Assembly (NCBI GenBank): GCA_023227965.1
Contig: JALOCA010000031.1
Span: 1-41,501 of the forward strand
Reading direction: 5' to 3'
Length of the DNA stretch: 41,501 nt
DNA from: Lentimicrobiaceae bacterium
GTDB lineage: Bacteria > Bacteroidota > Bacteroidia > Bacteroidales > JALOCA01
The notes beneath the pieces were generated by a model. That model had not been told where the DNA came from. It did not search any database and worked only from the letters and a program-made list of their open reading frames with translations. Made by a program: the position numbers and the translations under genes. Below, in pieces: positions 32,041-41,241 of this stretch (the first letter of the stretch is position 1; each line of letters starts with the position of its first letter).

Positions 32041-33726
32041 ATGCAACAACTCATTGAATGCGTTCCGAATTTTAGCGAAGGACGCGATATGAATATTATC
32101 AATCAAATTACTTTACAGGCAAAAACTGTTGAAGGAGTGAGGCTTCTCGATGTTGATCCCGGTGCCGCCACCAACCGTACCGTAGTTACACTGGTAGGTA
32201 CCCCCGAAGAAATTATAGAAGCCGCTTTCCGTTGTATTAAAAAGGCTATGGAACTTATTGATATGAGCAAACACCATGGCGAACATCCCCGTTTTGGTGC
32301 CACGGATGTATGTCCTTTTGTACCAGTTGCAAATATTACCATGGAAGAAACGGTGGTGTATGCCCGGCGTCTTGCCGAAAAAGTGGGAAATGAACTGGGC
32401 ATACCTGTTTATTGCTACGAAAATGCCGCTTTCACAACCGAACGCCGCAACCTGGCAAACTGCCGCAGCGGAGAATACGAAGGGTTACCCGTAAAATTAA
32501 GCAATCCTGCATGGAAACCCGATTTCGGTCCTGCAGAATTTTTACCCAAAACAGGGGCTATTGCCATCGGAGCCCGCAACTTCCTTGTGGCGTACAATGT
32601 TAATCTGAACACTACTTCCACCCGCCGTGCCAATGCCGTTGCCTTCGATATTCGCGAAAAAGGACGCCCTATACGCGAAGGCAATCCAGTTACCGGCAAA
32701 ATAAAAAAAGACGAAAATGGTAAAGAAATCTGGACGCCCGGTTCTCTCAAAGCCTGCAAAGCCATTGGCTGGTTTATCGAAGAATACGGAATTGCACAGG
32801 TCTCCATCAACCTTACCAATATCAGCATTACTCCTGTACACATTGCCTTTGAAGAATGTTGCCAAAAAGCGCTGGAGCGGGGTCTGCGGGTTACCGGATC
32901 CGAACTTGTAGGACTTATCCCACTGAAAGCCATGATTGAAGCAGGAAAATACTTTCTGCACAAACAACAACGTTCCGTGGGCATTTCGGAGGCGGAAATC
33001 ATCAAAATAGCCGTTAAATCGCTCGGACTCGACGATTTAAAACCCTTCAACCCCAAGGAAAAAATCATAGAATACGTGCTTGCCGACTCTGAGCAAAAAA
33101 AACTCATGGATATGACCTGCAATGCATTTGCCGATGAAACTGCCAGCGAATCGCCTGCTCCGGGCGGAGGTTCCATAGCTGCCTACATGGGCGCTTTGGG
33201 TGTATCGCTGGGAACTATGGTTGCCAACCTGAGTTCGCATAAACCTGGTTGGGACGACCGTTGGGAGGAATTTTCCATTTGGGCGGAAAAAGGGCAAAAA
33301 CTCAAAGAACAACTGCTTTGGCTGGTGGACGAAGATACCCATGCATTCAATAAAATTATGGATGCTTTTGGCTTGCCTAAAGGTTCTGATGCAGAAAAAG
33401 CCATTCGCACACAGGCAATTCAGAATGCAACCAAATACGCTATTGAAATACCTTTCAAGGTGATGAAGACCTCTTTCGACACTATGGAAATAATAAAAGC
33501 TATGGCTCTTACCGGTAATCCCAATTCGGTAAGCGATGCAGGTGTTGGCGCTTTATGTGCCCGTTCGGCGGTGATGGGTGCCCATCTCAACGTAAAAATC
33601 AATGCTTCAGGATTAAAAGATGCTGATTTTCTTTTCACCATTCTTAATGAAGCCCAGCAGTTAGAAGAGAACGCAAAACAACTCGAAAAGGAAATTCTCG
33701 GAATTGTTAATCAAAAAATAGTCTGA
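32041..33726 (+). CDS. ftcD: Bifunctional glutamate formiminotransferase/formimidoyl-THF cyclodeaminase
   Basis: FTCD moves the formimino group of N-formimino-glutamate, from histidine breakdown, to tetrahydrofolate, then deaminates it to methenyl-THF, feeding the one-carbon pool. The 561 residues begin MQQLIECVPNFSEGRD, the universal formiminotransferase start. HHGEHPRFGATDVCPFVPV near 80 is the active-site region and LTNISITPVHIAFEE near 260 belongs to the second subdomain. The cyclodeaminase domain starts near 360 with ETASESPAPGGGSIAAYMGA. It is the fused form known from animals and some anaerobes. No other hut genes are adjacent. The start at 32041 is preferred over 31960 on family alignment and on the promoter position. 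Confidence 0.95.
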   Translation: MQQLIECVPNFSEGRDMNIINQITLQAKTVEGVRLLDVDPGAATNRTVVTLVGTPEEIIEAAFRCIKKAMELIDMSKHHGEHPRFGATDVCPFVPVANITMEETVVYARRLAEKVGNELGIPVYCYENAAFTTERRNLANCRSGEYEGLPVKLSNPAWKPDFGPAEFLPKTGAIAIGARNFLVAYNVNLNTTSTRRANAVAFDIREKGRPIREGNPVTGKIKKDENGKEIWTPGSLKACKAIGWFIEEYGIAQVSINLTNISITPVHIAFEECCQKALERGLRVTGSELVGLIPLKAMIEAGKYFLHKQQRSVGISEAEIIKIAVKSLGLDDLKPFNPKEKIIEYVLADSEQKKLMDMTCNAFADETASESPAPGGGSIAAYMGALGVSLGTMVANLSSHKPGWDDRWEEFSIWAEKGQKLKEQLLWLVDEDTHAFNKIMDAFGLPKGSDAEKAIRTQAIQNATKYAIEIPFKVMKTSFDTMEIIKAMALTGNPNSVSDAGVGALCARSAVMGAHLNVKINASGLKDADFLFTILNEAQQLEENAKQLEKEILGIVNQKIV

Positions 33727-33747
33727 CTTCTTTCATGAAAATATTTT

Positions 33748-33785
33748 TAAGCCTGTACAAAACAATGTTTTGCAGGCTTTTTTAT
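33748..33785 (+). terminator. Terminator of the FTCD gene
   Basis: GCCTG-TA-CAAAAC, loop AAT, GTTTTG-CAGGC (two-base bulge) is followed by a T run starting at 33778. Confidence 0.8.
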
Positions 33786-33840
33786 TGAATTAAACCAGCC
33801 TAATAGTTATCATCCTTCGTTTTTTAGCAACAATAATTCA

Positions 33841-33869
33841 TTGGAATTGTTTAAGAACTATTACTTTTG
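33841..33869 (+). promoter_or_regulatory. Promoter of the TetR efflux operon
   Basis: TTG at 33841-33843 and TACTTTTG at 33862-33869 are 18 bp apart, a reasonable Bacteroidota promoter about 40 bases before the TetR ATG. Confidence 0.55.
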
Positions 33870-33909
33870 TCTCTCTAAAAACTAATAAAACTAAAACGGT
33901 TTCCTAATT

Positions 33910-34536
33910 ATGAAAACAACGCTGACGAAACAACGAATTTTTGCGACAACAAAAGAACTTTTCTTTACTTACGGATACAGCAAGGTAACTATGGATGAGA
34001 TCACGCATAAACTGGGAATTTCAAAAAAAACAATTTATCAGTACTATACCAGTAAGCGGGTGATTCTTTCTGATATAGTGAAAAATATGCAGACCAAAAT
34101 GTCGGAAGATATTGAGAATTTGTTGCAAAATCCCCAAATTGACTTTAAGGAAAAACTCCGGCAGTACCTTTCGATAATCACGTTTCATATTTCGAGTATT
34201 TCGGCACGTTTTGCCTCCGATCTGCAACTTCATGCCCCCGACATCTGGCGTGAATGGCAAAATCATAAAACCCAGGCTGCCAAGGTACACTTTGTACAAT
34301 TGCTTCGCGAGGGCACCGAAAGCGGTTATGTAAAAAAAGATATCAATATCTATGTTACAGTGATAACCTTTTTAGCCGCTATTGACCAACTTTTCGATTT
34401 GGAATACCAGAAATCGCACCCCGATGATTTTATTCAAAACCTGCCACGGTTACCCCTCGATAAATTTAATTCGGTAATCAAAATTATTTATGAAGGCATA
34501 CTTGCCGATGAAACAAAACCTGAATTTATTCAATAG
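33910..34536 (+). CDS. TetR/AcrR-family transcriptional regulator
   Basis: A 208-residue DNA-binding repressor. The N-terminal helix-turn-helix spans about residues 8-55: RIFATTKELFFTYGYSKVTM, then ITHKLGISKKTIYQYYTSKR, the most conserved TetR segment. The larger C-terminal part is helical and ends DKFNSVIKIIYEGILADETK, a ligand-binding and dimerisation domain without recognisable specificity. It is the first gene of a TolC-HlyD-permease operon and is transcribed with it, so autoregulation and ligand-dependent derepression are expected. Confidence 0.92.
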   Translation: MKTTLTKQRIFATTKELFFTYGYSKVTMDEITHKLGISKKTIYQYYTSKRVILSDIVKNMQTKMSEDIENLLQNPQIDFKEKLRQYLSIITFHISSISARFASDLQLHAPDIWREWQNHKTQAAKVHFVQLLREGTESGYVKKDINIYVTVITFLAAIDQLFDLEYQKSHPDDFIQNLPRLPLDKFNSVIKIIYEGILADETKPEFIQ

Positions 34537-34555
34537 CCTAAATTATCTTCTCGAT

Positions 34556-35890
34556 ATGCACTGGAAATATTTTATCCCCGGAATTTGCCTGATAAGTTTC
34601 TCCGTTGGCTTATATGGACAAAACGGAAACGAAGAACTTAGCCGGAAAATATTAGTTAAGAACGCTGTAGATAACAGTTATACTTTAAAAAACCGGAAAG
34701 CCGAACTTGAAAAAGACCGGTTAGACAAAAAAAAGTTGTACCAGACTTACTTACCCAACGTAAGCCTGAACAGTACATATATGCAGTTGGATGATGATAT
34801 TCAGTTTGGTGTGCCTCCTATCACCCTCGAACTGGCGCCCGGAGTATCCAAAACCATCGTGATTCCTCCCATGATCCTTCAGGAAAGTGAGATATGGAAA
34901 GCCGATATTAGTGCATCTATGGTATTGTTCTCGGGTTTAAAAGTCCCTCTTACATTGAAAGCCTTAAAACACCGCGAAAATGCTAACCGTGAACTCATCC
35001 GGATTGACGAAGCGCTCGTAATAAAAGAAACTGTTGATTATTACGACCGTTTGGCACTTATTGACCAATCACTAAAAGTACTCGACGACAGTAAAGCCCG
35101 TTTGGATGAAGAAAATGCTTTTGCCAACAAAGCCTTCAAACAGGGATTAATCAGTGCCTACGACCTGAGTAAAATTGATATTGCTATACAGGAACTGGAA
35201 GCAAAACGTATTGACCTTGCCGCCAAAAGAAGTCTGACTTTGAGCAAACTCAGGCAACTTACCGGTTATGACATCTCCCCTGAGAGTCTGCATCCTGTTC
35301 TTTCCATCTGGAAACTGCAATCAGGGGAAACTGAAATGAGCCAGGTACCCGAAGCAAAAGCCCTTGCCGAAGTGGTTGCTGTTCGTTCGGTTTCACAAGA
35401 TCTGGCATTAACTTCCTATATGCCCGGAATATATGCCTTTTCAAAAAAAGAACTCCGCACAGAAGACTTGTCGGCTCTCGATCCGCAAGGCTATATCGGC
35501 ATTGGATTAAAATGGAGCCTTTTCGACGGAATGCAGGGTGCCCGCGATTACCAGAAAGCCTGTATCGAACGCCAGATAGCTGAAAATAATTATAATGATG
35601 CCATTTCGTTGTTAAACCTGCAGGTTGAAAAATGCAAAAGCGAGCTGGATGTTGCTTACCAACTTATTTCAGTTGCTGAAAAGAAAAAAATTACCGCCGC
35701 CAAAGGATTGCAGATTGCTACCAGGCAATATGAACTGGGCTTAGGTAGCATAACCGAACGGCTTATTGCCGAAACAGATTTACAAACTGCACAGTTAGAA
35801 TATCTTCAGGCTGTTTATAACCAGCGAATGGCTGTACTTGCCCTCCTCAGGGTGCAGGGAAAACTTACCCCTGATGTAATTAATGAATAA
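34556..35890 (+). CDS. TolC-family outer membrane efflux protein
   Basis: The outer-membrane channel of a tripartite efflux system, 444 residues from the ATG at 34556. That start gives a signal peptide (MHWKYFIPGICLISFSVGLYGQ) and lies 20 bases after the TetR stop; the frame is open back to 34490, but earlier ATGs add a polar extension overlapping TetR. The mature protein shows the duplicated OEP helix pattern: AVDNSYTLKNRKAELEKDRLD, then AEKKKITAAKGLQIATRQYELGLGSITERLIAETDLQTAQLEY-type coiled coil near the end, finishing RVQGKLTPDVINE. Partner genes for adaptor and permease follow immediately. Confidence 0.9.
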   Translation: MHWKYFIPGICLISFSVGLYGQNGNEELSRKILVKNAVDNSYTLKNRKAELEKDRLDKKKLYQTYLPNVSLNSTYMQLDDDIQFGVPPITLELAPGVSKTIVIPPMILQESEIWKADISASMVLFSGLKVPLTLKALKHRENANRELIRIDEALVIKETVDYYDRLALIDQSLKVLDDSKARLDEENAFANKAFKQGLISAYDLSKIDIAIQELEAKRIDLAAKRSLTLSKLRQLTGYDISPESLHPVLSIWKLQSGETEMSQVPEAKALAEVVAVRSVSQDLALTSYMPGIYAFSKKELRTEDLSALDPQGYIGIGLKWSLFDGMQGARDYQKACIERQIAENNYNDAISLLNLQVEKCKSELDVAYQLISVAEKKKITAAKGLQIATRQYELGLGSITERLIAETDLQTAQLEYLQAVYNQRMAVLALLRVQGKLTPDVINE

Positions 35891-35922
35891 AACTTAAATA
35901 TATCCGATAAAACATGTTGTCT

Positions 35923-36888
35923 ATGAAAAAGTTTGTATTGATTCCCCTAATCGTTCTGCTTGTGCTAACTCAGGCATGCAATACACAAAAAGATAAGTTT
36001 AAAGGAAAAATGGAAGGAAAAGTAAAAAGGGAAACCCAGTATATTGCTCCTAAAGTTGCCGGCAGGGTAATTAAAATTATTGTAACCGAAGCTGATGTGG
36101 TAAAAGCCCACGATACACTGGCTATCATTGATATTCCCGAAGTGGAAGCAAAATGCATACAGGCACAGGGAGCCTATTTTGCTGCAAAAGCACAATATGA
36201 AATGGCAGTACATGGCGCCACATCCTTTGAGAGGGAACAAATTAACGCCAAACTCAACGCTGCCCGCGAACAGTTTGCCTTTGCCGAAAAAAGTTTTCGC
36301 AGAATTGAAAATATGATGAAAGACTCGCTGATTGCCATGCAAAAATACGATGAGGTGTTCGAAAAATACCAATCGGCAAAAGCACAGCTTGATGCAGTAA
36401 AAGCCCAGAAGGATGATATTGACCATGGCGTGCGCAAGGAAAAAACCGATATGGCATTCGGGGATATGAAAAGAGCCGAAGGAGTATTGAAAGAAGTACA
36501 AACAGCGTATAACGAACGCTTTATTTGTGCACCAAAAAACATGACCATAGAAACTATAGCCGTAAAACAGGGCGAACTGGCTTTACCCGGTTACAATATG
36601 TTTGTAGGATACGAAACCGAAGGAACCTACTTCCGCTTTACTGTGAATGAAGACAGAGTTGCTAATTTTGAAAAAGGAAAAACTTACCAGGTGGAAGTTC
36701 CCGCATTGAAAAAAACTATCCCTGCAAAACTCACAGGCATAAAGCAATTAGCAAGCTACGCCGATAAAACCTCAAGCTATGCCGATTATGAACTTGGCGA
36801 AACTGTATATGAGTTAAAACTGATTCCTGTAAACCCGGAGGAAACCGCCCAATTATATTCCAACATGACTGTTTTGATGAATAAGTAA
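35923..36888 (+). CDS. HlyD/MFP-type periplasmic adaptor lipoprotein
   Basis: The periplasmic adaptor joins the inner-membrane permease to the TolC channel. From the second ATG it has 321 residues with a lipoprotein signal (MKKFVLIPLIVLLVLTQAC), so it is anchored by a lipid. A biotinyl/lipoyl-like half motif (YIAPKVAGRVIKIIVTEADV) comes next. A long coiled-coil hairpin follows at about 65-165 with KLNAAREQFAFAEKSFRRIE, then the second lipoyl half (FICAPKNMTIETIAVKQGEL) and a beta-barrel region ending SNMTVLMNK. It lies 32 bp after the TolC gene. Cargo cannot be predicted. Confidence 0.9.
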   Translation: MKKFVLIPLIVLLVLTQACNTQKDKFKGKMEGKVKRETQYIAPKVAGRVIKIIVTEADVVKAHDTLAIIDIPEVEAKCIQAQGAYFAAKAQYEMAVHGATSFEREQINAKLNAAREQFAFAEKSFRRIENMMKDSLIAMQKYDEVFEKYQSAKAQLDAVKAQKDDIDHGVRKEKTDMAFGDMKRAEGVLKEVQTAYNERFICAPKNMTIETIAVKQGELALPGYNMFVGYETEGTYFRFTVNEDRVANFEKGKTYQVEVPALKKTIPAKLTGIKQLASYADKTSSYADYELGETVYELKLIPVNPEETAQLYSNMTVLMNK

Positions 36889-36912
36889 TAAACACCATTA
36901 CAAATGTTTTCT

Positions 36913-38085
36913 ATGAAAAAACTCCTGAACATCATTGTAAGAGAGGGCAAACAGTTTATCAGCAACAAACCTTTGATGTTGATTATATTCGGAGGGTCGC
37001 TCTTTTTCCCTGTTATTATCGGGTTAGTGTATATCAATGCGAAGCCTGCAAAATTGCCAATTACCATTCTCGATTATGATAATACGCAATTGAGCCAGAA
37101 CATTGCGGAAGCCTTTGATGATAATCAATTCCTGAAAGTATACCGGATTACTGCCGACCAGCAACAGGCAGTCCGGGATTTTCAAAAGGTAAAAGTAGAG
37201 GCGGTGGTTACTATTCCCGAAAGTTTTGAAGCTGACGTGCAAATGAAACATCATCCCGAAATCCAACTTGATCTGAATTCATCTAATATTCTCACTTCAA
37301 ATTATATAAACACCGGTGTAAACAAAACTCTTGCCATAATCAATGCCGGGATACAGGCTGCCACACTTCAGAAAGGAGGTATGCCTGAAAGTTCGGCTAT
37401 GCAGCAGTTTGAGTCGTTCAGGGTAAATTACAACCGCTTTTACAACCGCGAAACCAACTACCTAAAATTTCTCTGGCCTGGTGTAGTCGGAACCGTTCTC
37501 CAGCAGATTTTCCTGATGGCAATCGCACTGATGTTTGCTTATGAATTTGAAAAAAATACTTTCCCCGATTTGCTTACCCGTACGCATTCGGCTTCTTTCA
37601 TGATTTTTGCCAAATCGCTGCCTTATTTTGTGCTGATGATGATTATCTGGATGGCAATCCTGGTATTTCTTTTCCCCGTTTTCAAGGTCGAAATTGTCGG
37701 TTCGGTATGGGGTATCGGCGTTTTTTCTGCTCTTTTTCTGTTGTCTATCCTTGCCTTAGGGGTTATGGTAAGTGTATTTACCCGCACCATGATTATGGCT
37801 ACCGACGTTTTAATGATAATTGCCACCCCCAGTTTTATCGTAAGCGGATTCACCTGGCCTGTATCGGCTATGCCTTCTTATATGCAATTTTTAGCTAATC
37901 TCATTCCCATCACTCCTTTTCTCGAAGGATACCGTAAAATGTTACTGATGGGTAACAGCCTTGCTGATCTTATGCCCGAGATACGTTCTCTTACAATTAT
38001 GACTCTGGTTTTTGGTGTTATCGGGTGGCTCAGTCTGAAAATAAGAATAAAACAATATCTTAAAAAACGAGTTGTTCAGCAATAG
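36913..38085 (+). CDS. ABC-2 type transporter permease
   Basis: A 390-residue inner-membrane permease of the ABC-2 (YhhJ/YbhR) type. The first helix near residues 20-40 (LMLIIFGGSLFFPVIIGLVY) is followed by a periplasmic domain of about 130 residues with LPITILDYDNTQLSQNIAEAF. Five more helices run from about 185 to 375, including FIVSGFTWPVSAMPSYMQFLANLIPITPFLEGYR, the conserved ABC-2 end block. Such permeases need a separate ATPase; none is encoded in this operon and the next gene converges on it. Some Bacteroidota operons also carry a second permease here, which is absent. The ATPase is presumed to come from elsewhere, or the family may work differently. Confidence 0.88.
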   Translation: MKKLLNIIVREGKQFISNKPLMLIIFGGSLFFPVIIGLVYINAKPAKLPITILDYDNTQLSQNIAEAFDDNQFLKVYRITADQQQAVRDFQKVKVEAVVTIPESFEADVQMKHHPEIQLDLNSSNILTSNYINTGVNKTLAIINAGIQAATLQKGGMPESSAMQQFESFRVNYNRFYNRETNYLKFLWPGVVGTVLQQIFLMAIALMFAYEFEKNTFPDLLTRTHSASFMIFAKSLPYFVLMMIIWMAILVFLFPVFKVEIVGSVWGIGVFSALFLLSILALGVMVSVFTRTMIMATDVLMIIATPSFIVSGFTWPVSAMPSYMQFLANLIPITPFLEGYRKMLLMGNSLADLMPEIRSLTIMTLVFGVIGWLSLKIRIKQYLKKRVVQQ

Positions 38086-38124
38086 CCGGGCTAATAAGTT
38101 TTACGGGATGAGGTTGCTCTTTTC

Positions 38125-38826
38125 TCATGGAGTGCTTATCGTAACCGGCAATATTCTTCCGTTAAAATAGCGATGTCCGTTCAGGGCAAAATCGCTGATA
38201 AAAACTCCCATTTCTCCGGCTGTCAGCGGGGCTTTGTACCCGGGAAAAGCTGAAGTAAACATTTCAGTTTGCACAGAACCTAATGCAAGACAATTCACTT
38301 TTATATCCCTTGAACCCATTTCCAGGGCAAGGCATTCGGTAAGTATGGCTAAAGCCCCTTTCGATGCGCTGTACAACGCAAGACCCGGAAATTTAACACT
38401 GCCCTGAAATCCTCCCATACTGCTGATATTTACTATGTGAGATGCACTTCGTAACAATGGAAGCATGGCGATAGTCATTAAAAATGCCCCTTTCACATTC
38501 ACTCCAAACGTAACATCAAAATCGGCTCCGGTACATTGTTCCACCGGTTTGTTGATGAGTGTTCCGGAATTGTTGATAAGAATATCAATATGGCTGACTT
38601 TCCCGGAAACGTTTTTGAAAAAAGTAGTATAATCGCCTGATGCCACATCAAAAACAAGGGGAATCACCGTAGCATCTGAATTCAGCAGCCTGCATTCTTC
38701 TGTAAGCCGGCTGAGGTGTTCGCTGTTGCGCGAAACGGCAATGATGGTATGATTTTGATGGCGAATAAATTCTACTACCGTTTGGTACCCAATTCCTTTC
38801 CCCGCTCCAGTGATTAAAATATTCAT
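38125..38826 (-). CDS. Short-chain dehydrogenase/reductase (SDR) family protein
   Basis: A 233-residue cytosolic NAD(P)-dependent oxidoreductase. The nucleotide-binding motif is NILITGAGKGIGYQTV at the N-terminus, DILINNSGTL near 83 is the NNAG-type motif, HIVNISSMGG supplies the catalytic Ser, and ALYSASKGALAILTE gives the catalytic Tyr-x3-Lys. The length is typical of classical SDR enzymes. The C-terminus HRYFNGRILPVTIS is less conserved and does not reveal the substrate. It follows hydF by 28 bp and may be co-transcribed, though a functional link to hydrogenase maturation is not known. Confidence 0.92.
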   Translation of the reverse strand: MNILITGAGKGIGYQTVVEFIRHQNHTIIAVSRNSEHLSRLTEECRLLNSDATVIPLVFDVASGDYTTFFKNVSGKVSHIDILINNSGTLINKPVEQCTGADFDVTFGVNVKGAFLMTIAMLPLLRSASHIVNISSMGGFQGSVKFPGLALYSASKGALAILTECLALEMGSRDIKVNCLALGSVQTEMFTSAFPGYKAPLTAGEMGVFISDFALNGHRYFNGRILPVTISTP

Positions 38827-38854
38827 TTGTAAAAATTTTAGTTAAAAAATAGTT

Positions 38855-40084
38855 TTACAGGTAATCTGCCGGATTTTCATTAACTTTTACAAAAGGCTCT
38901 ATTGCCCGGTTGTAAATTCCATGGATGTAAGCAATAGCCATTCCGTAGTTTGTAACCGGGATACCTGCGTCAACTGCTGGCTTCAGCCGGTTTATAATCT
39001 GCTTTCGGGTAAGCACACAGCCACCGCACTGGATTACCATTGCATAATCATGAATAGGACGAGGCAACGCACTCAAACCGGCAACCACCTCGAACTCGAG
39101 TTTCTTCCCCGAAAAATTACTCAGCCAGCGGGGAATTTTCATCCTGCCGATGTCGTCGCACGAAACATGATGGGTACAGGATTCAAGGATGAGAATACGG
39201 TTACCGTCTTTCAATTGCGAAAGGCGGGGTGTTCCTTTCAGGTAATTGGAGAAATCGCCTTTGTGCCTTGCAAGAACTATGCTGAAACTCGTTAGCGGAA
39301 TGTTGCGCGGAATTGAAGCATCAGCTTTCAGAAACACCTGGCTATCGGTGATCACCAATGCCGGTTGGGGTTGCAGCCTCTTAAGGTAAGTATCTACCTC
39401 CCGTTCTTTCACCACCACGGCTATACAGTCATTGTCGAGAATATCGCGTATCACCTGCACCTGTGGCAGTATCAGCCTGCCTTCAGGGGCTTCTATGTCA
39501 ATAGGCGTGATAAGAAGTACCGTATCTCCATATTGTAATACATCACCGATAAGCGAACGGGAGTGGTAAGCCGATTCAGGCATAAAATCCCGGATACTTT
39601 GTACCAGTAATTCCTTATTCACAGGCGAAAGTGCCGAAAATGCAATAACCCGTGTATTGTATCCTTCTTCAATTTGTTTGCAAAAAGCATCGCTGCAGGC
39701 TTCCCTGTCCGACTTGCTGTGTACAACGATAAAAGGAACGGCAAACCCGGCAAATTGTTTTACCAACTGCCTTTCTTCTTCACCAAACTGGTTATTATTG
39801 ACAACAAGGATAGCCAAATCTATTGTTTTCAACGCTTCCAGCGTTTTTGCCACCCGCTTCTTGCCCAGTTCCCCGGAATCGTCAATGCCTGCCGTGTCAA
39901 CCAGTACAACAGGACCTAAGCCGGTTATTTCCATAGATTTTTTAACCGGATCGGTAGTAGTTCCGGCAACATCCGAAACAATGGCAATTTCCTGACCTGC
40001 CAAATTATTGATTAACGAACTTTTGCCAAAGTTCCTTCTTCCGAAAATCCCGATGTGGGGTTTGTTTTCTTTTCCTTTTATCAT
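38855..40084 (-). CDS. hydF: [FeFe]-hydrogenase maturation GTPase HydF
   Basis: HydF is the scaffold that receives the 2Fe subcluster built by HydE and HydG and delivers it to HydA. The 409 residues from the ATG 40082-40084 begin with a GTPase domain: GIFGRRNFGKSSLINNL (G1), VAGTTTDP (G2), VDTAGIDDSGELG (G3), VVHSKSD (G4). The middle part dimerises. The C-terminal [4Fe-4S] site is visible as ESCTHHVSCDDIGRMKIPRW and VIQCGGCVLTR, the C-x-H ... C-x2-C arrangement of HydF. No hydE, hydG or hydA lies in this window. The presence of hydF implies an anaerobic hydrogen metabolism. An upstream in-frame start at 40165 would extend through the -7 box. Confidence 0.95.
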   Translation of the reverse strand: MIKGKENKPHIGIFGRRNFGKSSLINNLAGQEIAIVSDVAGTTTDPVKKSMEITGLGPVVLVDTAGIDDSGELGKKRVAKTLEALKTIDLAILVVNNNQFGEEERQLVKQFAGFAVPFIVVHSKSDREACSDAFCKQIEEGYNTRVIAFSALSPVNKELLVQSIRDFMPESAYHSRSLIGDVLQYGDTVLLITPIDIEAPEGRLILPQVQVIRDILDNDCIAVVVKEREVDTYLKRLQPQPALVITDSQVFLKADASIPRNIPLTSFSIVLARHKGDFSNYLKGTPRLSQLKDGNRILILESCTHHVSCDDIGRMKIPRWLSNFSGKKLEFEVVAGLSALPRPIHDYAMVIQCGGCVLTRKQIINRLKPAVDAGIPVTNYGMAIAYIHGIYNRAIEPFVKVNENPADYL

Positions 40085-40102
40085 CGCTTTACAATGTTGA
40101 GC

Positions 40103-40110
40103 CAAAGTTA
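40103..40110 (-). promoter_or_regulatory. Candidate -7 box for hydF
   Basis: The minus strand reads TAACTTTG followed by GC, 18 bases upstream of the hydF ATG; a -33 box is not obvious. It also argues against the longer hydF start. Confidence 0.5.
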
Positions 40111-40303
40111 CAATATTTATGAACCGAGCATGTTCATTAAACACAAACACGGATAAAAATCTCATATGCGAGTTCCATCCGACCTTAATCTATAATTAAT
40201 AACACATGAAATAACAAAGTATCCAGGTGAAAGTTAAGGTTGAGATTAAAAATAAGATGCTATCACTCATTAAAAATTAAGCGTTAAAAAATAATAATTT
40301 CAG

Positions 40304-40311
40304 TATTTTTG
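40304..40311 (+). promoter_or_regulatory. Candidate -7 box for the e(P4) phosphatase gene
   Basis: TATTTTTG followed by CC, 20 bases before the ATG at 40332, matches TAnnTTTG. Confidence 0.55.
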
Positions 40312-40331
40312 CCTTCGCTAAAACTGTTAAT

Positions 40332-41213
40332 ATGAAGACGATTGTAAAATTTACATTCCTTTTCTCCGTAGTAATCATTCTGATGGCTTCCTGCAAACCG
40401 GGAGCAAAGCAGGACAAATCCTCCCGGGGAATAATCAAAAGTACTGATACCGTTACTATTTCCGATACAACGAAAAAAAATCTGCCCAAAAACGACTATA
40501 TGACGCTGGCGGTGTTGTACCAGCAAAAATCGGGTGAATGGCGTGCACTATCGTACCAGGCTTTTACCCTTGCCCGTCTCGTACTCGAAAAAGATCTTGC
40601 AGATAAAAATATCAACCAGCACCGCTGCGTGGTAGTGGATATTGATGAAACCGTGCTCGACAACAGCCCTTACCAGGCAGAGTGCATACTTACACAAACG
40701 GCATACAACACCCAAACATGGAACAACTGGTGCAATCGCCGAAAGGCATTATCTCTTCCCGGAGCCGCCGAATTTTTCCACTACGTAAAAGCCAACGGGG
40801 TGGATGTATATTATGTTACCAACCGCAAAGAAGAAGTAAGGGAAGCCACCCTCGACAACCTGAAGAAAGCTGAATTCCCCTTTGCCGATGATGCCCACCT
40901 GCTGATGCCCTCCGGCGAATCAAGCAAGGAAGCCCGCAGGTTGCAGATCATGCAACGTAACCATATTTCCCTTTTAATGGGAGACAACCTGAACGACTTT
41001 GCACAGGTTTTTGAAAATAAAACCCCTGCAGAACGTATGCAATTAGTAGATAAAATGTATAAGGAATTCGGAAGGAAATTTATTGTGCTGCCCAATGCCA
41101 TGTACGGAGACTGGGAAGGTGCTATTTACAATTACGACTGGTCGTCAAACGATACAGTTAAAGCCACACAGCGTATGCAGGCGCTGGAAGGAATCAATAA
41201 AATTAAGGAGTGA
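40332..41213 (+). CDS. 5'-nucleotidase, lipoprotein e(P4) family acid phosphatase
   Basis: A 293-residue class C acid phosphatase (HAD superfamily) displayed as a lipoprotein: signal MKTIVKFTFLFSVVIILMASC with Cys21 in the lipobox LMASC. The nucleophile motif is VVVDIDETVLDNSPYQAE near residue 100 (DxDE type), VYYVTNRKEE near 160 contains motif II, and LLMGDNLNDF near 215 is the metal-binding DD-type motif. The e(P4) enzyme of Haemophilus dephosphorylates nicotinamide nucleotides and nucleotides at the outer membrane to salvage nucleosides; a similar role is likely. It is monocistronic as far as visible and ends 28 bp before a tandem-repeat array. Confidence 0.93.
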   Translation: MKTIVKFTFLFSVVIILMASCKPGAKQDKSSRGIIKSTDTVTISDTTKKNLPKNDYMTLAVLYQQKSGEWRALSYQAFTLARLVLEKDLADKNINQHRCVVVDIDETVLDNSPYQAECILTQTAYNTQTWNNWCNRRKALSLPGAAEFFHYVKANGVDVYYVTNRKEEVREATLDNLKKAEFPFADDAHLLMPSGESSKEARRLQIMQRNHISLLMGDNLNDFAQVFENKTPAERMQLVDKMYKEFGRKFIVLPNAMYGDWEGAIYNYDWSSNDTVKATQRMQALEGINKIKE

Positions 41214-41241
41214 GAAGTAAGAGTGCGGAAGCATAATTCCG

